64,000 nucleotides of DNA from Actinospineispora spinosispora DSM 44797 (GCF_000429025.1 NZ_AUBB01000027.1:1-64000), one strand, 5' to 3'. Positions 51,356-59,322 are shown, numbered from the stretch's first letter. Made by a program: numbers and translations. The notes: generated by a model not told the origin, from the sequence alone.

Positions 51356-52513
51356 TCAGAAGGAGTCCAGCGAGTCGAGGTCGTCGATGGCGTGCGACAT
51401 GCGCCGGATGAACTCGATCGAGCTCTCCCTCGGCTGCATCTTCGGCGCCTCGGGCGGCTGGCCCAGTGTCCCGGTCCACCAGGCGAGCGCATTGAACAGC
51501 TGCTGACGGTAGATGCGCCACGCCTCGTCGAACTCGACCTTCGGAGCACCGGCCGCGTGCAGCTGCTCGACGTAGTAGGCGACCAGGTCGCGCTCCCACA
51601 GCCTGCGGTTCTCCACCGACAGCGCCGTGGAGATCGAGTAGGCGAGGTCCCGACCCCAGCTGCCCTTGCACGAGCACTGCCAGTCGTTGAGCCCCATCTC
51701 ACCGTCGGCGTCGATGTACCAGTTCTTCAGGTGCACGTCGGAGTGGATCAGCGTGCGCGGCAGTCGGCCGCTGTCCTCGACCGACCGCAACGTCGCGGGC
51801 CAGATCTCGTCGGCGCGGGCGAACAGCCGGGGCGGGATGACCTCCTCGGCCTCGGCGAACCCGCGTGCACAGGCCGGTCCGAACCCGGCGGCATCCACCG
51901 TGATGGCGAAGTAGCGCTCCCAGGTGTTGAACTCGCTCAGCGTCGTGTCCAGCTCGGGGCTCTCGTAGTACCGCGCGTGCAGTGAGGCGAGCAGCCGAAG
52001 CTGGCTGCGGACCTGGTCCTGGGTCAGGTCGATCGAGTGCGAACCGAACCGCACCTGGTCGGTCATGTCCCGCATGATGATGATCGAGTTGAACGTGTCG
52101 GGGTCGTACGCGGCGAACAACGCGTGCGGCGCGCGGACGTCCAGGGTCGGCAGCACCGTGTTGTAGAAGACGGCCTCGGCGGCGATGCCACCGTTCATGC
52201 CGAGCAGGTATCGGCTTTCCAGCGTCATCGTGCCCTTGCTGAACACGCTGGTCGGCAGCCCTGCCTGGGTACCGGCGTCGTTCCAGGTCAGGAAGATCCG
52301 GCGCCTGCTGGACGTGCCCTCGTCCTCGTCACCGAGGCGATGCGACACGACCTCGGCGCCGGGTGTGCCGTCGCTCAGCACGGCGGTCAGCCATGCCGGG
52401 GTGAGCTCGTCGTAGCTGAGCGGCAGCTCGTCGCGCGAGGACAACGTCCGGCCCTGTGCCCGTTCCACCTCTGCCGCGTACTGCTTCTTGATCTGGTCGA
52501 AGGTGACGTCCAC
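51356..52513 (-). CDS. Aminoglycoside-phosphotransferase-like kinase family protein
   Basis: 385 residues with the APH/ecdysteroid-kinase-like fold: catalytic loop LIHSDVHLKNWYIDADGEMG and the metal-binding LNDWQ segment in place of DFG; FSKGTM may carry the ATP-binding Lys. Members phosphorylate small molecules such as sugars, antibiotics or steroids. GTG 52513 is chosen because GGGAG lies seven bases before it; the GTG at 52522 would overlap that site. Convergent with the methyltransferase, 14 bp between stops. Confidence 0.78.
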   Translation of the reverse strand: MDVTFDQIKKQYAAEVERAQGRTLSSRDELPLSYDELTPAWLTAVLSDGTPGAEVVSHRLGDEDEGTSSRRRIFLTWNDAGTQAGLPTSVFSKGTMTLESRYLLGMNGGIAAEAVFYNTVLPTLDVRAPHALFAAYDPDTFNSIIIMRDMTDQVRFGSHSIDLTQDQVRSQLRLLASLHARYYESPELDTTLSEFNTWERYFAITVDAAGFGPACARGFAEAEEVIPPRLFARADEIWPATLRSVEDSGRLPRTLIHSDVHLKNWYIDADGEMGLNDWQCSCKGSWGRDLAYSISTALSVENRRLWERDLVAYYVEQLHAAGAPKVEFDEAWRIYRQQLFNALAWWTGTLGQPPEAPKMQPRESSIEFIRRMSHAIDDLDSLDSF

Positions 52514-52653
52514 CCGGACCACTCCCTTGTGATCGCCCGTTGATGGGTCACGAGTGTGGCGGGTGGGGCGGCAACCCAGCTACGACCAGCCGGCCAGAGC
52601 CGATGACCCCGGCTCTACTGTTTTCGTTAATCGACGCGCCTCCGAATGACAGT

Positions 52654-52710
52654 TATGCACAAAGTTATCCACTACTGTGCACACGTCCTATCCATACGGG
52701 AAGAAGCCTG
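52654..52710 (+). promoter_or_regulatory. PucR-gene promoter module (copy A)
   Basis: TGCACA (52656-52661), TTATCCAC (52665-52672) and TGTGCA (52676-52681) form an inverted repeat around a conserved core, followed by CTATCC and the ribosome site GGGAAGAAG before ATG 52711. A similar arrangement recurs at 54736-54790. Confidence 0.6.
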
Positions 52711-53928
52711 ATGACCCCGGCAGCCAATGACAACGTTCGCCGCGTCGCGCGCGAACTACTGCCGCGCGTCCTCGACATCTCCGCCCAGGTCACCGAACGC
52801 GTGCTGAGCTCCGTGCCCGAACTGGCACCCGCCGACATCCCCGACTCGGTTCGGGTGGTGCGGGAGAGCACCGACCAGAACATCGGCGCGATGCTGTCCA
52901 CCCTCGCCTTCGGCATCACCGCCAGCAGCATCGAACCCCCCTCGGGCACCCAGGAGCTGCTGCGCAACCTCGTCGCGGGCGGCGGGAACCTCACCCACCT
53001 GCTGCGCGCCTACCGGGTCGGGCACGAGCTGCTGTGGCAGCTGTGGAGCGAACACGTACACAGCAGCACCACCTCGGCCGACGACCTGCACGCCATCCTG
53101 CGGATCTCCTCCGCCCACCTGTTCGACTTCATCGACCGCGCCTGCCAGCGCATCGTCGAGGAGAACCCCGAAGCACTCGGAACCACCCAGCGGACGACCA
53201 CCCAGCCGACCAACCGGATCGAGCTGGTCCACGCCCTGCTCGGCTCGGACCCGCTCGACCTGCACGCCGCGACCGCCACCCTGGGCTACGACCTCGAACG
53301 CCACCACGTCGCACTGGTCGCGGTGGGACTCAGCGAACCCGCCGACGTCCGACACGAGCTGGAACAGGTCCAGCTCGCCGCCGGCGTCCGCGCACTGGCC
53401 ATCCCCGCCGACGGCGGCATCTGGTGGGGCTGGCTCGGCTGGGCCACCACCCCCACCGACACCGAACTGACCGGTCTCGCCACCGTCGAAGTCCACAACG
53501 TGCTCATCGGAATGGGCGAACCCGGCCGAGGCCGAGACGGTCTGCGCAGGTCACACGCCCAAGCACGAGAGGCCGAACGCGCCGGCCGCCTCGCCGGAGG
53601 TCATACCGCCTCGGTCATCCGGCACCGCGACATCGAGATCGCGGCGCTGCTGTGCACCGACCCGGACCGAGCCCGCCGCCTCGCCGCCGAACGACTCGGC
53701 CCGCTCGCCACCCGCGACGACACCAGCCAGCGACTCCGCACCACCTTGCGTGCGCTGTTCGCCCACGGCCACAACCGAGGCCAGGCCGCCGCCGCGCTGA
53801 CCGTCCACCACAAGACGGTCGCCTACCGCATCGCCCAGGCGGAAGAGCTCCTCGGTCGTTCCCTGGCGGACAACACCTTCGACCTGGAAACCGCCCTGCT
53901 CATCGACCACACCCTCCACGGCGAGTAG
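52711..53928 (+). CDS. PucR/CdaR-type transcriptional regulator
   Basis: 405 residues: a helical N-terminal sensing region (about 1-165), a middle alpha/beta region and the C-terminal PucR helix-turn-helix (LRTTLRALFAHGHNRGQAAA, ALTVHHKTVAYRIAQAEELL). Such regulators often control genes for purine, amino-acid or aromatic use in actinomycetes. ATG 52711 has GGGAAGAAG six bases upstream. The 3' end overlaps the extended reading frame of the convergent toxin gene. Confidence 0.85.
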   Translation: MTPAANDNVRRVARELLPRVLDISAQVTERVLSSVPELAPADIPDSVRVVRESTDQNIGAMLSTLAFGITASSIEPPSGTQELLRNLVAGGGNLTHLLRAYRVGHELLWQLWSEHVHSSTTSADDLHAILRISSAHLFDFIDRACQRIVEENPEALGTTQRTTTQPTNRIELVHALLGSDPLDLHAATATLGYDLERHHVALVAVGLSEPADVRHELEQVQLAAGVRALAIPADGGIWWGWLGWATTPTDTELTGLATVEVHNVLIGMGEPGRGRDGLRRSHAQAREAERAGRLAGGHTASVIRHRDIEIAALLCTDPDRARRLAAERLGPLATRDDTSQRLRTTLRALFAHGHNRGQAAAALTVHHKTVAYRIAQAEELLGRSLADNTFDLETALLIDHTLHGE

Positions 53929-54201
53929 AGCCGGCGTCAACAGCCGCCATCCCAGCCACTGGACCAGCAGAAGATGCACGTCAGCACGATCTTCGTCGAT
54001 CAGATACACCAACTGACCGGCACTTCCAGGGCCGAACGTCCAGCGCCGAACCGCGCCCTCAGGGTTGTTCTCATGCTGGGGAAGCCCTGTCCAAGGGATC
54101 AGCTGAACGACCTCCAGCGCTTCGGCGTAGTTGTTCAGCGCCTCAGTCGGTAGCGCTTCGACCTGCGCGATGATGGCTGGGTCGGGAACGATCCGGTACA
54201 A
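53551..54201 (-). CDS. Toxin-like protein (RelE/ParE type) with overlapping C-terminal extension
   Basis: 216 residues as read; the first ~85 (YRIVPDPAIIAQVEALPTEA, IPWTGLP, RRWTFGPGSAGQLVYLIDED, VHLLLVQWLG) match a small actinobacterial toxin-like family of about 90-95 residues. The remaining ~120 residues are the opposite strand of the PucR gene (378-bp overlap) and look non-native; a one-base shift near 53945 would end the protein at a normal length (next-frame TGA after WLG). TTG 54201 abuts the TAG stop of the upstream partner, so the pair is coupled. Confidence 0.6.
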   Translation of the reverse strand: MYRIVPDPAIIAQVEALPTEALNNYAEALEVVQLIPWTGLPQHENNPEGAVRRWTFGPGSAGQLVYLIDEDRADVHLLLVQWLGWRLLTPALLAVEGVVDEQGGFQVEGVVRQGTTEELFRLGDAVGDRLVVDGQRGGGLASVVAVGEQRTQGGAESLAGVVAGGERAESFGGEAAGSVRVGAQQRRDLDVAVPDDRGGMTSGEAAGAFGLSCLGV

Positions 54202-54534
54202 CTACGGAGCGGTCCGGCGACGGATCACGGCCTGCATGTCCTCAACAGGCACCGCGTCAGGGTTCGCGCCCGCTCGTATGATCTGTTCGGCCTTGGCCAG
54301 CATCCGGTAGTAGGCCCCGGGGTCGCACATCTCCTGGTAGGCGATATGACGCCACTTGTTCAGCAGGTGGTGCAGGTCGGCGAGTTCTTGGGTTTCGCGG
54401 ACCCGATCGAGCACTGTTCGCCACTCATGGTCGAACTCGGCAGCCAACGTCGAGGTCAAACAAGCGCGGATTGCTCGCGGCTCGGCCGGTGGCGCGGCCG
54501 GCGTGGGTTCGGGCAGCACGCCTGCAACAGACAT
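54202..54534 (-). CDS. Antitoxin-like DUF6247 family protein
   Basis: 110 residues, largely helical (IRACLTSTLAAEFDHEWRTV, LDRVRETQELADLHHLLNKW), preceded by a Pro/Ala-rich start. The family is typically encoded directly before toxin-like genes of the kind found here, and the two abut with no gap, the normal toxin-antitoxin arrangement. ATG 54534 is chosen over an upstream start that would add an unlikely extension. Assignment as antitoxin rests on the pairing. Confidence 0.65.
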   Translation of the reverse strand: MSVAGVLPEPTPAAPPAEPRAIRACLTSTLAAEFDHEWRTVLDRVRETQELADLHHLLNKWRHIAYQEMCDPGAYYRMLAKAEQIIRAGANPDAVPVEDMQAVIRRRTAP

Positions 54535-54735
54535 ACCGAAACGATAGCCCCAGACGACCGTCGAAGCTCGCACAGATCGTCCGCTCTTCGAGAAGCGATC
54601 ATCGGGCTACACCCGACCAGGCTGCGCCGTTGGCCTCGGCTCCAGCGTGCGGTGTAACACCCAGATATGCAAAAGCGGTGGTTGGCACGGAAGACTACTA
54701 GTTTTCGCTAAGTATTACTGCTACTTTTCCACCCT

Positions 54736-54790
54736 TGTGCACAGACTTATCCACAAATGTGCATACCTTCTATCCCTTCTAGAAGAAGGA
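54736..54790 (+). promoter_or_regulatory. Orphan copy B of the PucR promoter module
   Basis: Gapless alignment with copy A over about 57 bp gives about 41 identical positions: TGCACA (54738-54743), TTATCCAC (54747-54754), TGTGCA (54758-54763), TCTATCC and the ribosome-site-like AGAAGAAGG (54781-54789). No start codon or gene follows on this strand; the sequence runs into the 3' end of the minus-strand transketolase gene, so transcription would be antisense to it. Confidence 0.6.
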
Positions 54791-55705
54791 TCGAGCTGCT
54801 CGGGCGAGGCTTGCCGGGTCCAGCCCGTGGGCTCGGTCGTGATCGGTGACGCTGCCGTAGCCGCGCACCTCACGGTCACGGCTGACGCCCAGCGCGGCGA
54901 GCCGGTGGGGACGATCCCGCAGCGCGTCGCTGATCACGTGGCTGGACGTGCCGGCCAGGTACGGCTCCACCACCATGACGTCGGCGCGGTCGTCGGGCAG
55001 GGCGGCGCGCAGCATCGCGGTGTCCAGCGGGCGCACCGTCGGCGTGTACAGCACCGTGACGTCCAGTCCCTCGGTGGCGGCGAGCACCCGGTCGGCGATC
55101 GGGCCGACCGCGAGCACCACACCCCGCCGCCCCTCGCGCAGCCGGGTCATCTCGCCGGCACGGGAGTAGGCGACGCCGTTCGGTTCTTCCCTCAGTCGCA
55201 GGTAGACCCGGTCGTCGCCGGCGGCAGCGGCGCGCAGCAGCGGGCCGACCTCGTCCGGATGACCCGGCACCTGGATGGTCCAGCCCGGCAGCGTGTCGAT
55301 CAGCGCCACGTCGCCGGGGCTCATGTGGGTGCGTCCGGCGAACGGGTAGTCGTAGGACGCGCCCGAACTGACCAGGACGGCACCGAGATCCTGGTGCCCG
55401 AGGTCCAGCTTGATCTGCTCGAACGGCCGCTCCACGAGGAACGACGCGAACGTGTGCGCGATCGGACGCATACCGGCGAGTGCCAGACCACCCGCGGTGG
55501 TGACCAGCAGCTGCTCCCGGATGCCGACGTCGATGACCCGATCCGGGTGCCGCCGGGCGGCGTCGGCGAACCGGTCCAGGGTGATCACCGCAAGGACGAC
55601 CGCGACGCGTGGATCGGTGTCGATCAGCTCGGTCGCGGTGGCGACGAACGTGTCGCGCATGCCGAGGGACTGGACTCCGTAGTCCCGGGCTACCGCTGTG
55701 GACAT
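54779..55705 (-). CDS. Transketolase C-terminal subunit (pyrimidine-binding half), partner absent
   Basis: 308 residues equal to the pyrimidine-binding and C-terminal domains of a split transketolase: GMRDTFVATATELIDTDPRV, RVIDVGIREQ with the catalytic Glu, FASFLVERPFEQIK, YDYPFAGRTHMSPGDVA, and the C-terminal domain with VVEPYLAGTSS. Split transketolases need an N-terminal TPP/Mg-binding subunit, normally encoded directly upstream. Here the upstream 690 bp are repeat elements and then a GntR gene. ATG 55705 has GAAGGAG upstream. Function depends on a partner elsewhere. Confidence 0.82.
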   Translation of the reverse strand: MSTAVARDYGVQSLGMRDTFVATATELIDTDPRVAVVLAVITLDRFADAARRHPDRVIDVGIREQLLVTTAGGLALAGMRPIAHTFASFLVERPFEQIKLDLGHQDLGAVLVSSGASYDYPFAGRTHMSPGDVALIDTLPGWTIQVPGHPDEVGPLLRAAAAGDDRVYLRLREEPNGVAYSRAGEMTRLREGRRGVVLAVGPIADRVLAATEGLDVTVLYTPTVRPLDTAMLRAALPDDRADVMVVEPYLAGTSSHVISDALRDRPHRLAALGVSRDREVRGYGSVTDHDRAHGLDPASLARAARSFF

Positions 55706-55737
55706 GATCAGTGCTCCTTCGGCTCGACGAGTCCCGG

Positions 55738-55905
55738 CCTGTTCCGCGCGCCAACGTTCCCGGCGGACCCTACGTTCGCTAACGCTCTCTCCGGGCGCCA
55801 CCGCGAACGTTCAAGGCGCCTCCGGCGACGCGCGCGCTTGCTGCCGCGGCTCGGGAGCCGCCACTCATGCACTACCCGCCTGCGGCGGAACGGCCTTCGG
55901 CCCGC
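55738..55905. repeat. Dispersed hairpin element, divergent copy R4 (inverse orientation)
   Basis: Starts GGCCTGTTCCGCGCG, then a hairpin with arms AACGTTC and GAACGTT, GGCGCCTCCGGCG, GCGCGCGCTTG, GGGAGCCGCCACTCATGCAC and CCGCCTGCGGCGG, the same block order as the other copies but with different stem sequences. It lies just upstream of the transketolase gene. The next 230 bp (55906-56139) hold no gene that can be supported. Confidence 0.65.
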
Positions 55906-56139
55906 TTTGCGAGACCCGTTGTGACATGCAGCGTCACCACACGCTCGGCGCAGGGTGGAGGTGCTCACGCCGCAATGCGCCTCCCACGACGAAGGGCCAC
56001 AACAGCACCAGCGGGTCATCAAACCCAGCAACACACACCATGCAGCCGCACCACCATCGGCCCGCAGCCACAAACCTGCGTCCGGCTGCGCGCCCAGCAG
56101 TTCAAGGTGCGGCTCTACATGTCGTCTCCCACGCGGGCT

Positions 56140-56398
56140 CCGCGAGTCCGGAGGAGGAGTTCCGGCGAAGACTCAACGCAGCACCGGCAAAGTCGGCTCC
56201 GCGAGTCTCCGAAGGAGTTCCGGCGAAGGCCGGAGTAGTGAATGTCAGCGACCAAATAGCCCAGCTGCCGGGGCGGCTCCCCAGGTAGGCACAAGCGCGC
56301 GCCCGGCGACGAAGGAGCTTGTTTTTCTGGGAGTACCCCAGCGAGCGTTTACGCGAGCCGGGGTGGTCACAGAAAAACTCCGCGCGGAACAGGCCCAA
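56140..56398. repeat. Dispersed hairpin element, copy R5
   Basis: Carries a partial duplicate of the leading block (CTCCGCGAGTCCGGAGGAGG at about 56141) and then a full element: CTCCGCGAGTCTCCGAAGGA, CCGGCGAAGGCCGG, GTAGTGAATGTC, GGCGGCTCCCC, CAAGCGCGCG, hairpin arms GTTTTTCTG / CAGAAAAAC, and GCGCGGAACAGGCCC, ending three bases before the stop of the GntR gene. Confidence 0.78.
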
Positions 56399-57151
56399 CT
56401 AGGGAGCCCTCCAGTGCACCGAGACCGAGCGTTCGGCTCTTCTGGTCCGGATCTCGACGAACTCGCCCAGGATCGTGGCCCGGTCGAACACCGCGACCGA
56501 CTCGTCGATGCCGTAGGTGACCCGGTCGCTCAGGAACACCGGGGTGCCGGGTGGCTGTTCGAGTCGCTCGGCCAGCTCGTCGCCGAGGGCCCCGGGGCGT
56601 AGTCGTTCGTCGGCTCTGCTCACCACGACCCCCAGGTCGGCGAGTGCGCCGTAGAGCGAGGTCTGGGTGAAGTCCACTTGTCCCAGCTCGGTGGAGTAGC
56701 GGCTGGGCAGCCAGGATTCCTGGTGGATCGCGGGGATGTCGGAGAGCCACCGGAGCCGTTCGATCCGGTACGCGACCGCCCCGGGTTCGAGGCCCAGCTG
56801 TTCGGTGACGAGCTTCGGTGCGCGGACCTTCGTTCGGCCGAGCAGCTCGGTCTGCACCGTGCGGCCCTGCTCCCGCAGGTCGTCGGCGAGGCTCTGCATC
56901 GAGCCGAGGTTGTAGCTGGCTCTCGGCGCGGTGACGAACGTGCCCCTGCCCGCGTGCTGGCTGACGAGCCCGTCGTCGATCAGCACCTGCAGGGCTTGTC
57001 GCAGGGTCATCAGGGTGACGCCGTACTCGGTGCTGAGCGTGCGCTGGGCGGGGAGCGCCGCTCCGGGGGCGTACTCGCCGGACCGGATCTTGGCTTCCAG
57101 GTCGGCGGCGATCACCGAGTACTTCGTTCGGCGCCGCGCGGGATGCTCCAC
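56399..57151 (-). CDS. GntR-family (HutC/UTRA) regulator of the adjacent trpBA genes
   Basis: 250 residues. N-terminal GntR winged helix about 10-75 (EYAPGAALPAQRTLSTEYGV, TLMTLRQALQVLIDDGLVSQ, HAGRGTFVT) and UTRA effector domain about 95-245 (RWLSDIPAIHQESWLPSRYS). GTG 57151 with GGAGAAG upstream overlaps the end of trpA by 40 bp, so it is the third gene of a trpB-trpA-gntR operon. Palindromes GTTCTAGAAC at the trpB promoter are the probable operators. Ligand unknown; tryptophan or indole-type compounds are natural candidates. Confidence 0.87.
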   Translation of the reverse strand: MEHPARRRTKYSVIAADLEAKIRSGEYAPGAALPAQRTLSTEYGVTLMTLRQALQVLIDDGLVSQHAGRGTFVTAPRASYNLGSMQSLADDLREQGRTVQTELLGRTKVRAPKLVTEQLGLEPGAVAYRIERLRWLSDIPAIHQESWLPSRYSTELGQVDFTQTSLYGALADLGVVVSRADERLRPGALGDELAERLEQPPGTPVFLSDRVTYGIDESVAVFDRATILGEFVEIRTRRAERSVSVHWRAP

Positions 57152-57954
57152 CCAGCTTCTCCATCGGCCGACGTCCCCTCGGCGGCGTCCAGCGCGTCAC
57201 GCATCGCGGCCACCTGAGCACCGATTTCCTCCGCACCGGCGCCGGTGAGCACCCTACGCATCAACGCCGACGCCACGACCACGCCATCCGCGTAGTCGGC
57301 CGCGGCCGTCACCTGTTCCGGCGTGGACACCCCGAAACCGAGCAGCACCGGAAGGTCGGTGTGCCGTTTCAGGTCCAGGACCAGCTCCCGCCCGGTGTCG
57401 GTGAGGTCGCCGCGTTCGCCGGTGGTGCTCATCCGGCTGACCGCGTAGACGAATCCGCGACTGGCCTCGCCGATCTGGCGGCGGCGGGCCGCCCCGGTCG
57501 ACGGCGCGGCCAGCAGCACCAGGGCGACGTCGTTGTTCCGCGCGGCCTCCCGCAACGGGGCCACCTCGTCGACCGGCACGTCCGGCACGATCAGGCCGCT
57601 CACCCCCGCGTCGCGCAGCCGCGAACAGAAGCGCTCCGCGCCGCGGTGGAAGACCAGGTTGGCGTACGTCATGGCGACCAGCGGCACGGCCGATCCGGCC
57701 TCGCTCAGCTCGGCGAGGATCGTGTCCACCGTGGAACCTCGGCGTAGTGCCTGGTCCGAGGCCTGCTGGATGGTCGGGCCGTCGAGCATCGGGTCGGAGA
57801 ACGGCAGCCCGACCTCGATCACGTCGGCGCCGGCGCGTTCCACGGCCCGTACGTACGACGTCCAGTCCTCGGTGATGCCGCCGGTCACGTACGGGACAAG
57901 CAGCTTCCGGCCGGCGTCGCGGGTACCTCGCGTGACCGACTCCAGTGTGTTCAC
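57112..57954 (-). CDS. trpA: Tryptophan synthase alpha chain
   Basis: 280 residues, TIM barrel: LVPYVTGGITEDWTSYV, catalytic Glu in GADVIEVGLPFSDPMLDGPT with the catalytic Asp in the same segment (usually GLPFSDPxADGP), GLIVPDVPVDE, FVYAVSRMSTTG and GFGVSTPEQ. Cleaves indole-glycerol phosphate to indole for TrpB. The variations MLDGP and SRMSTTGERG differ from housekeeping enzymes. GTG 57954 overlaps the trpB stop by 4 bp (GTGA). The C-terminal ~20 residues are probably disordered. Confidence 0.92.
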   Translation of the reverse strand: MNTLESVTRGTRDAGRKLLVPYVTGGITEDWTSYVRAVERAGADVIEVGLPFSDPMLDGPTIQQASDQALRRGSTVDTILAELSEAGSAVPLVAMTYANLVFHRGAERFCSRLRDAGVSGLIVPDVPVDEVAPLREAARNNDVALVLLAAPSTGAARRRQIGEASRGFVYAVSRMSTTGERGDLTDTGRELVLDLKRHTDLPVLLGFGVSTPEQVTAAADYADGVVVASALMRRVLTGAGAEEIGAQVAAMRDALDAAEGTSADGEAGWSIPRGAERSTR

Positions 57955-59126
57955 GACAGCTCCATCAGTGTCGACATGTCCTTGTCGCCCCGGCCGGACA
58001 ACGTCAGCAGAACGGTCGAGCCCTTCGGTATCTCGCCGCTCTCGGCGGCGGCGAGCAGCCATGCGACCGCGTGCGCGGACTCCAGCGCGCACAGAATCCC
58101 TTCGGCCCGCGCCAACCGGTGGACCGCGGCCACGACCTGCTCGTCGTTGACCGTGACGTACCGCGCGCGCCCCAGCTCGGCCAGGTGTGCGTGCTCGGGC
58201 CCGATGCCCGGGTAGTCGAGGCCCGCCGAGATCGAGTGCGCCTCCTGGATCTGGCCGTGCTCGTCCTGCAGCACCATCGAACGGACGCCGTGCAGGACCC
58301 CGACCGAGCCGAAGCTGATCGCCGCGCCACCCTCGGCCTCGACCCCGATGAGCGTGGCCGGGGTGTCGAGGAACCCGGCGAACGTGCCGGCGGCGTTGGA
58401 CCCGCCGCCGACACAGGCGAGGACGTAGTCGGGCGCGCCGGCGCTCAGCTCACGGGCGCACTGCGCCCTGGCTTCCTCACCGATGACCCGCTGGAACTCG
58501 CGCACCATCCACGGATAGGGGTGCGGGCCGAGCACTGAGCCCAGGCAGAAGTGGCTGTCGGACACCGAGCTGACCCAGTGCCGCATCGCCTCGCTGGTCG
58601 CGTCCTTCAACGTGCGGGTGCCGGAGGTGACCGGTACGACCTCGGCGCCCAACATGCGCATCCGGAAGACGTTGAGCTCCTGGCGCCGCATGTCGACCTC
58701 GCCCATGAACACCGTGGCCTCGAGGCCCAGCAGCGCGGCGGCGGTGGCCGTGGCGACGCCGTGCTGTCCGGCGCCGGTCTCCGCGATGAGCCGCCGCTTG
58801 CCCATCCGGGACGCGAGCAGCGCCTGACCGACCACGTTATTGATCTTGTGTGATCCGGTGTGGGCCAGGTCCTCGCGCTTGAGCAGGACGTTGACGCCCA
58901 GCTCGGCGGAAAGCCGCCACGCCGGGGTCAGCGCCGTCGGGCGCCCGGCGTACACCGCGAGCAGCCGGTCCAGCTCGGCACGGAAGGCCGGGTCGGCCCA
59001 TGCCGCCCGGAACCCCTGTTCGAGCTGCTCACAGGCGGGGACTAGCGCTTCCGGTACGAACCGGCCCCCGAACTCACCGAAGCGACCGAGCCCTGACGGT
59101 TCTCGCTCGACTGTTCTAGAACTCAT
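57951..59126 (-). CDS. trpB: Tryptophan synthase beta chain
   Basis: 391 residues of the TrpB1 type: FGGRFVPEALVPA, KREDLAHTGSHKINN with the PLP Lys, ETGAGQHGVATA, CVGGGSNAAG for phosphate binding, GLDYPGIGPEHAHL and ALESAHAVAW. Joins indole and serine to make tryptophan. There are no other trp genes in the window, so this is a stand-alone trpBA pair under its own GntR regulator. No ribosome site is seen before ATG 59126; a -10-like TATACC seven bases upstream suggests a leaderless mRNA. Confidence 0.93.
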   Translation of the reverse strand: MSSRTVEREPSGLGRFGEFGGRFVPEALVPACEQLEQGFRAAWADPAFRAELDRLLAVYAGRPTALTPAWRLSAELGVNVLLKREDLAHTGSHKINNVVGQALLASRMGKRRLIAETGAGQHGVATATAAALLGLEATVFMGEVDMRRQELNVFRMRMLGAEVVPVTSGTRTLKDATSEAMRHWVSSVSDSHFCLGSVLGPHPYPWMVREFQRVIGEEARAQCARELSAGAPDYVLACVGGGSNAAGTFAGFLDTPATLIGVEAEGGAAISFGSVGVLHGVRSMVLQDEHGQIQEAHSISAGLDYPGIGPEHAHLAELGRARYVTVNDEQVVAAVHRLARAEGILCALESAHAVAWLLAAAESGEIPKGSTVLLTLSGRGDKDMSTLMELS

Positions 59127-59168
59127 GCCGCTAGGTATAGCACGACTTGGGGCGAGAGTTCTAGAACA
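59112..59168 (-). promoter_or_regulatory. trpB promoter with twin GTTCTAGAAC operators
   Basis: TGTTCTAGAACTC (59112-59124) and its exact reverse complement GAGTTCTAGAACA (59156-59168) each contain the 10-bp palindrome GTTCTAGAAC. On the minus strand the distal copy is upstream of the -10-like TATACC, near the -35 position, and the proximal copy covers codons 2-4 of trpB. HutC-type GntR regulators bind GT-N-TA-N-AC-like palindromes, so the operon's own regulator is the likely ligand. Confidence 0.7.
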
Positions 59169-59177
59169 ATCTGTCTC

Positions 59178-59308
59178 GGGCTAGCTGTGGTTGGGGTGAG
59201 TGGGGTTGGGCTAGCTGGGGTTGGGTTGGGTGGCTCGGGTTGTGGGCCTGCGGGGGTGATTGGCCTGGGTAGCTCGGGCTGTGGGGCTCTAGCGGTGGGT
59301 GGAGGTGC
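59178..59308 (+). repeat. G-rich simple-sequence tract
   Basis: About 130 bp of GGGG/GGGTT words (TTGGGGTGAGTGGGGTTGGG, CTAGCTGGGGTTGGGTTGGG and more), with several runs of three or four G within short distances, able to form G-quadruplexes on the plus strand. It lies upstream of the trpB promoter; no gene is visible. Confidence 0.65.
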
Positions 59309-59322
59309 AGGCTGTATTGCTT

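Noticed and set aside
54747-54755. TTATCCACA as a DnaA box and possible replication origin
   Set aside because: A single perfect match inside a promoter module that is duplicated before the PucR gene; no cluster of boxes and no dnaA or dnaN gene.
55708-56073. 121-codon minus-strand open frame between transketolase and GntR genes
   Set aside because: Runs through a dispersed repeat element, Cys/Trp-rich without a family pattern and without a ribosome site.
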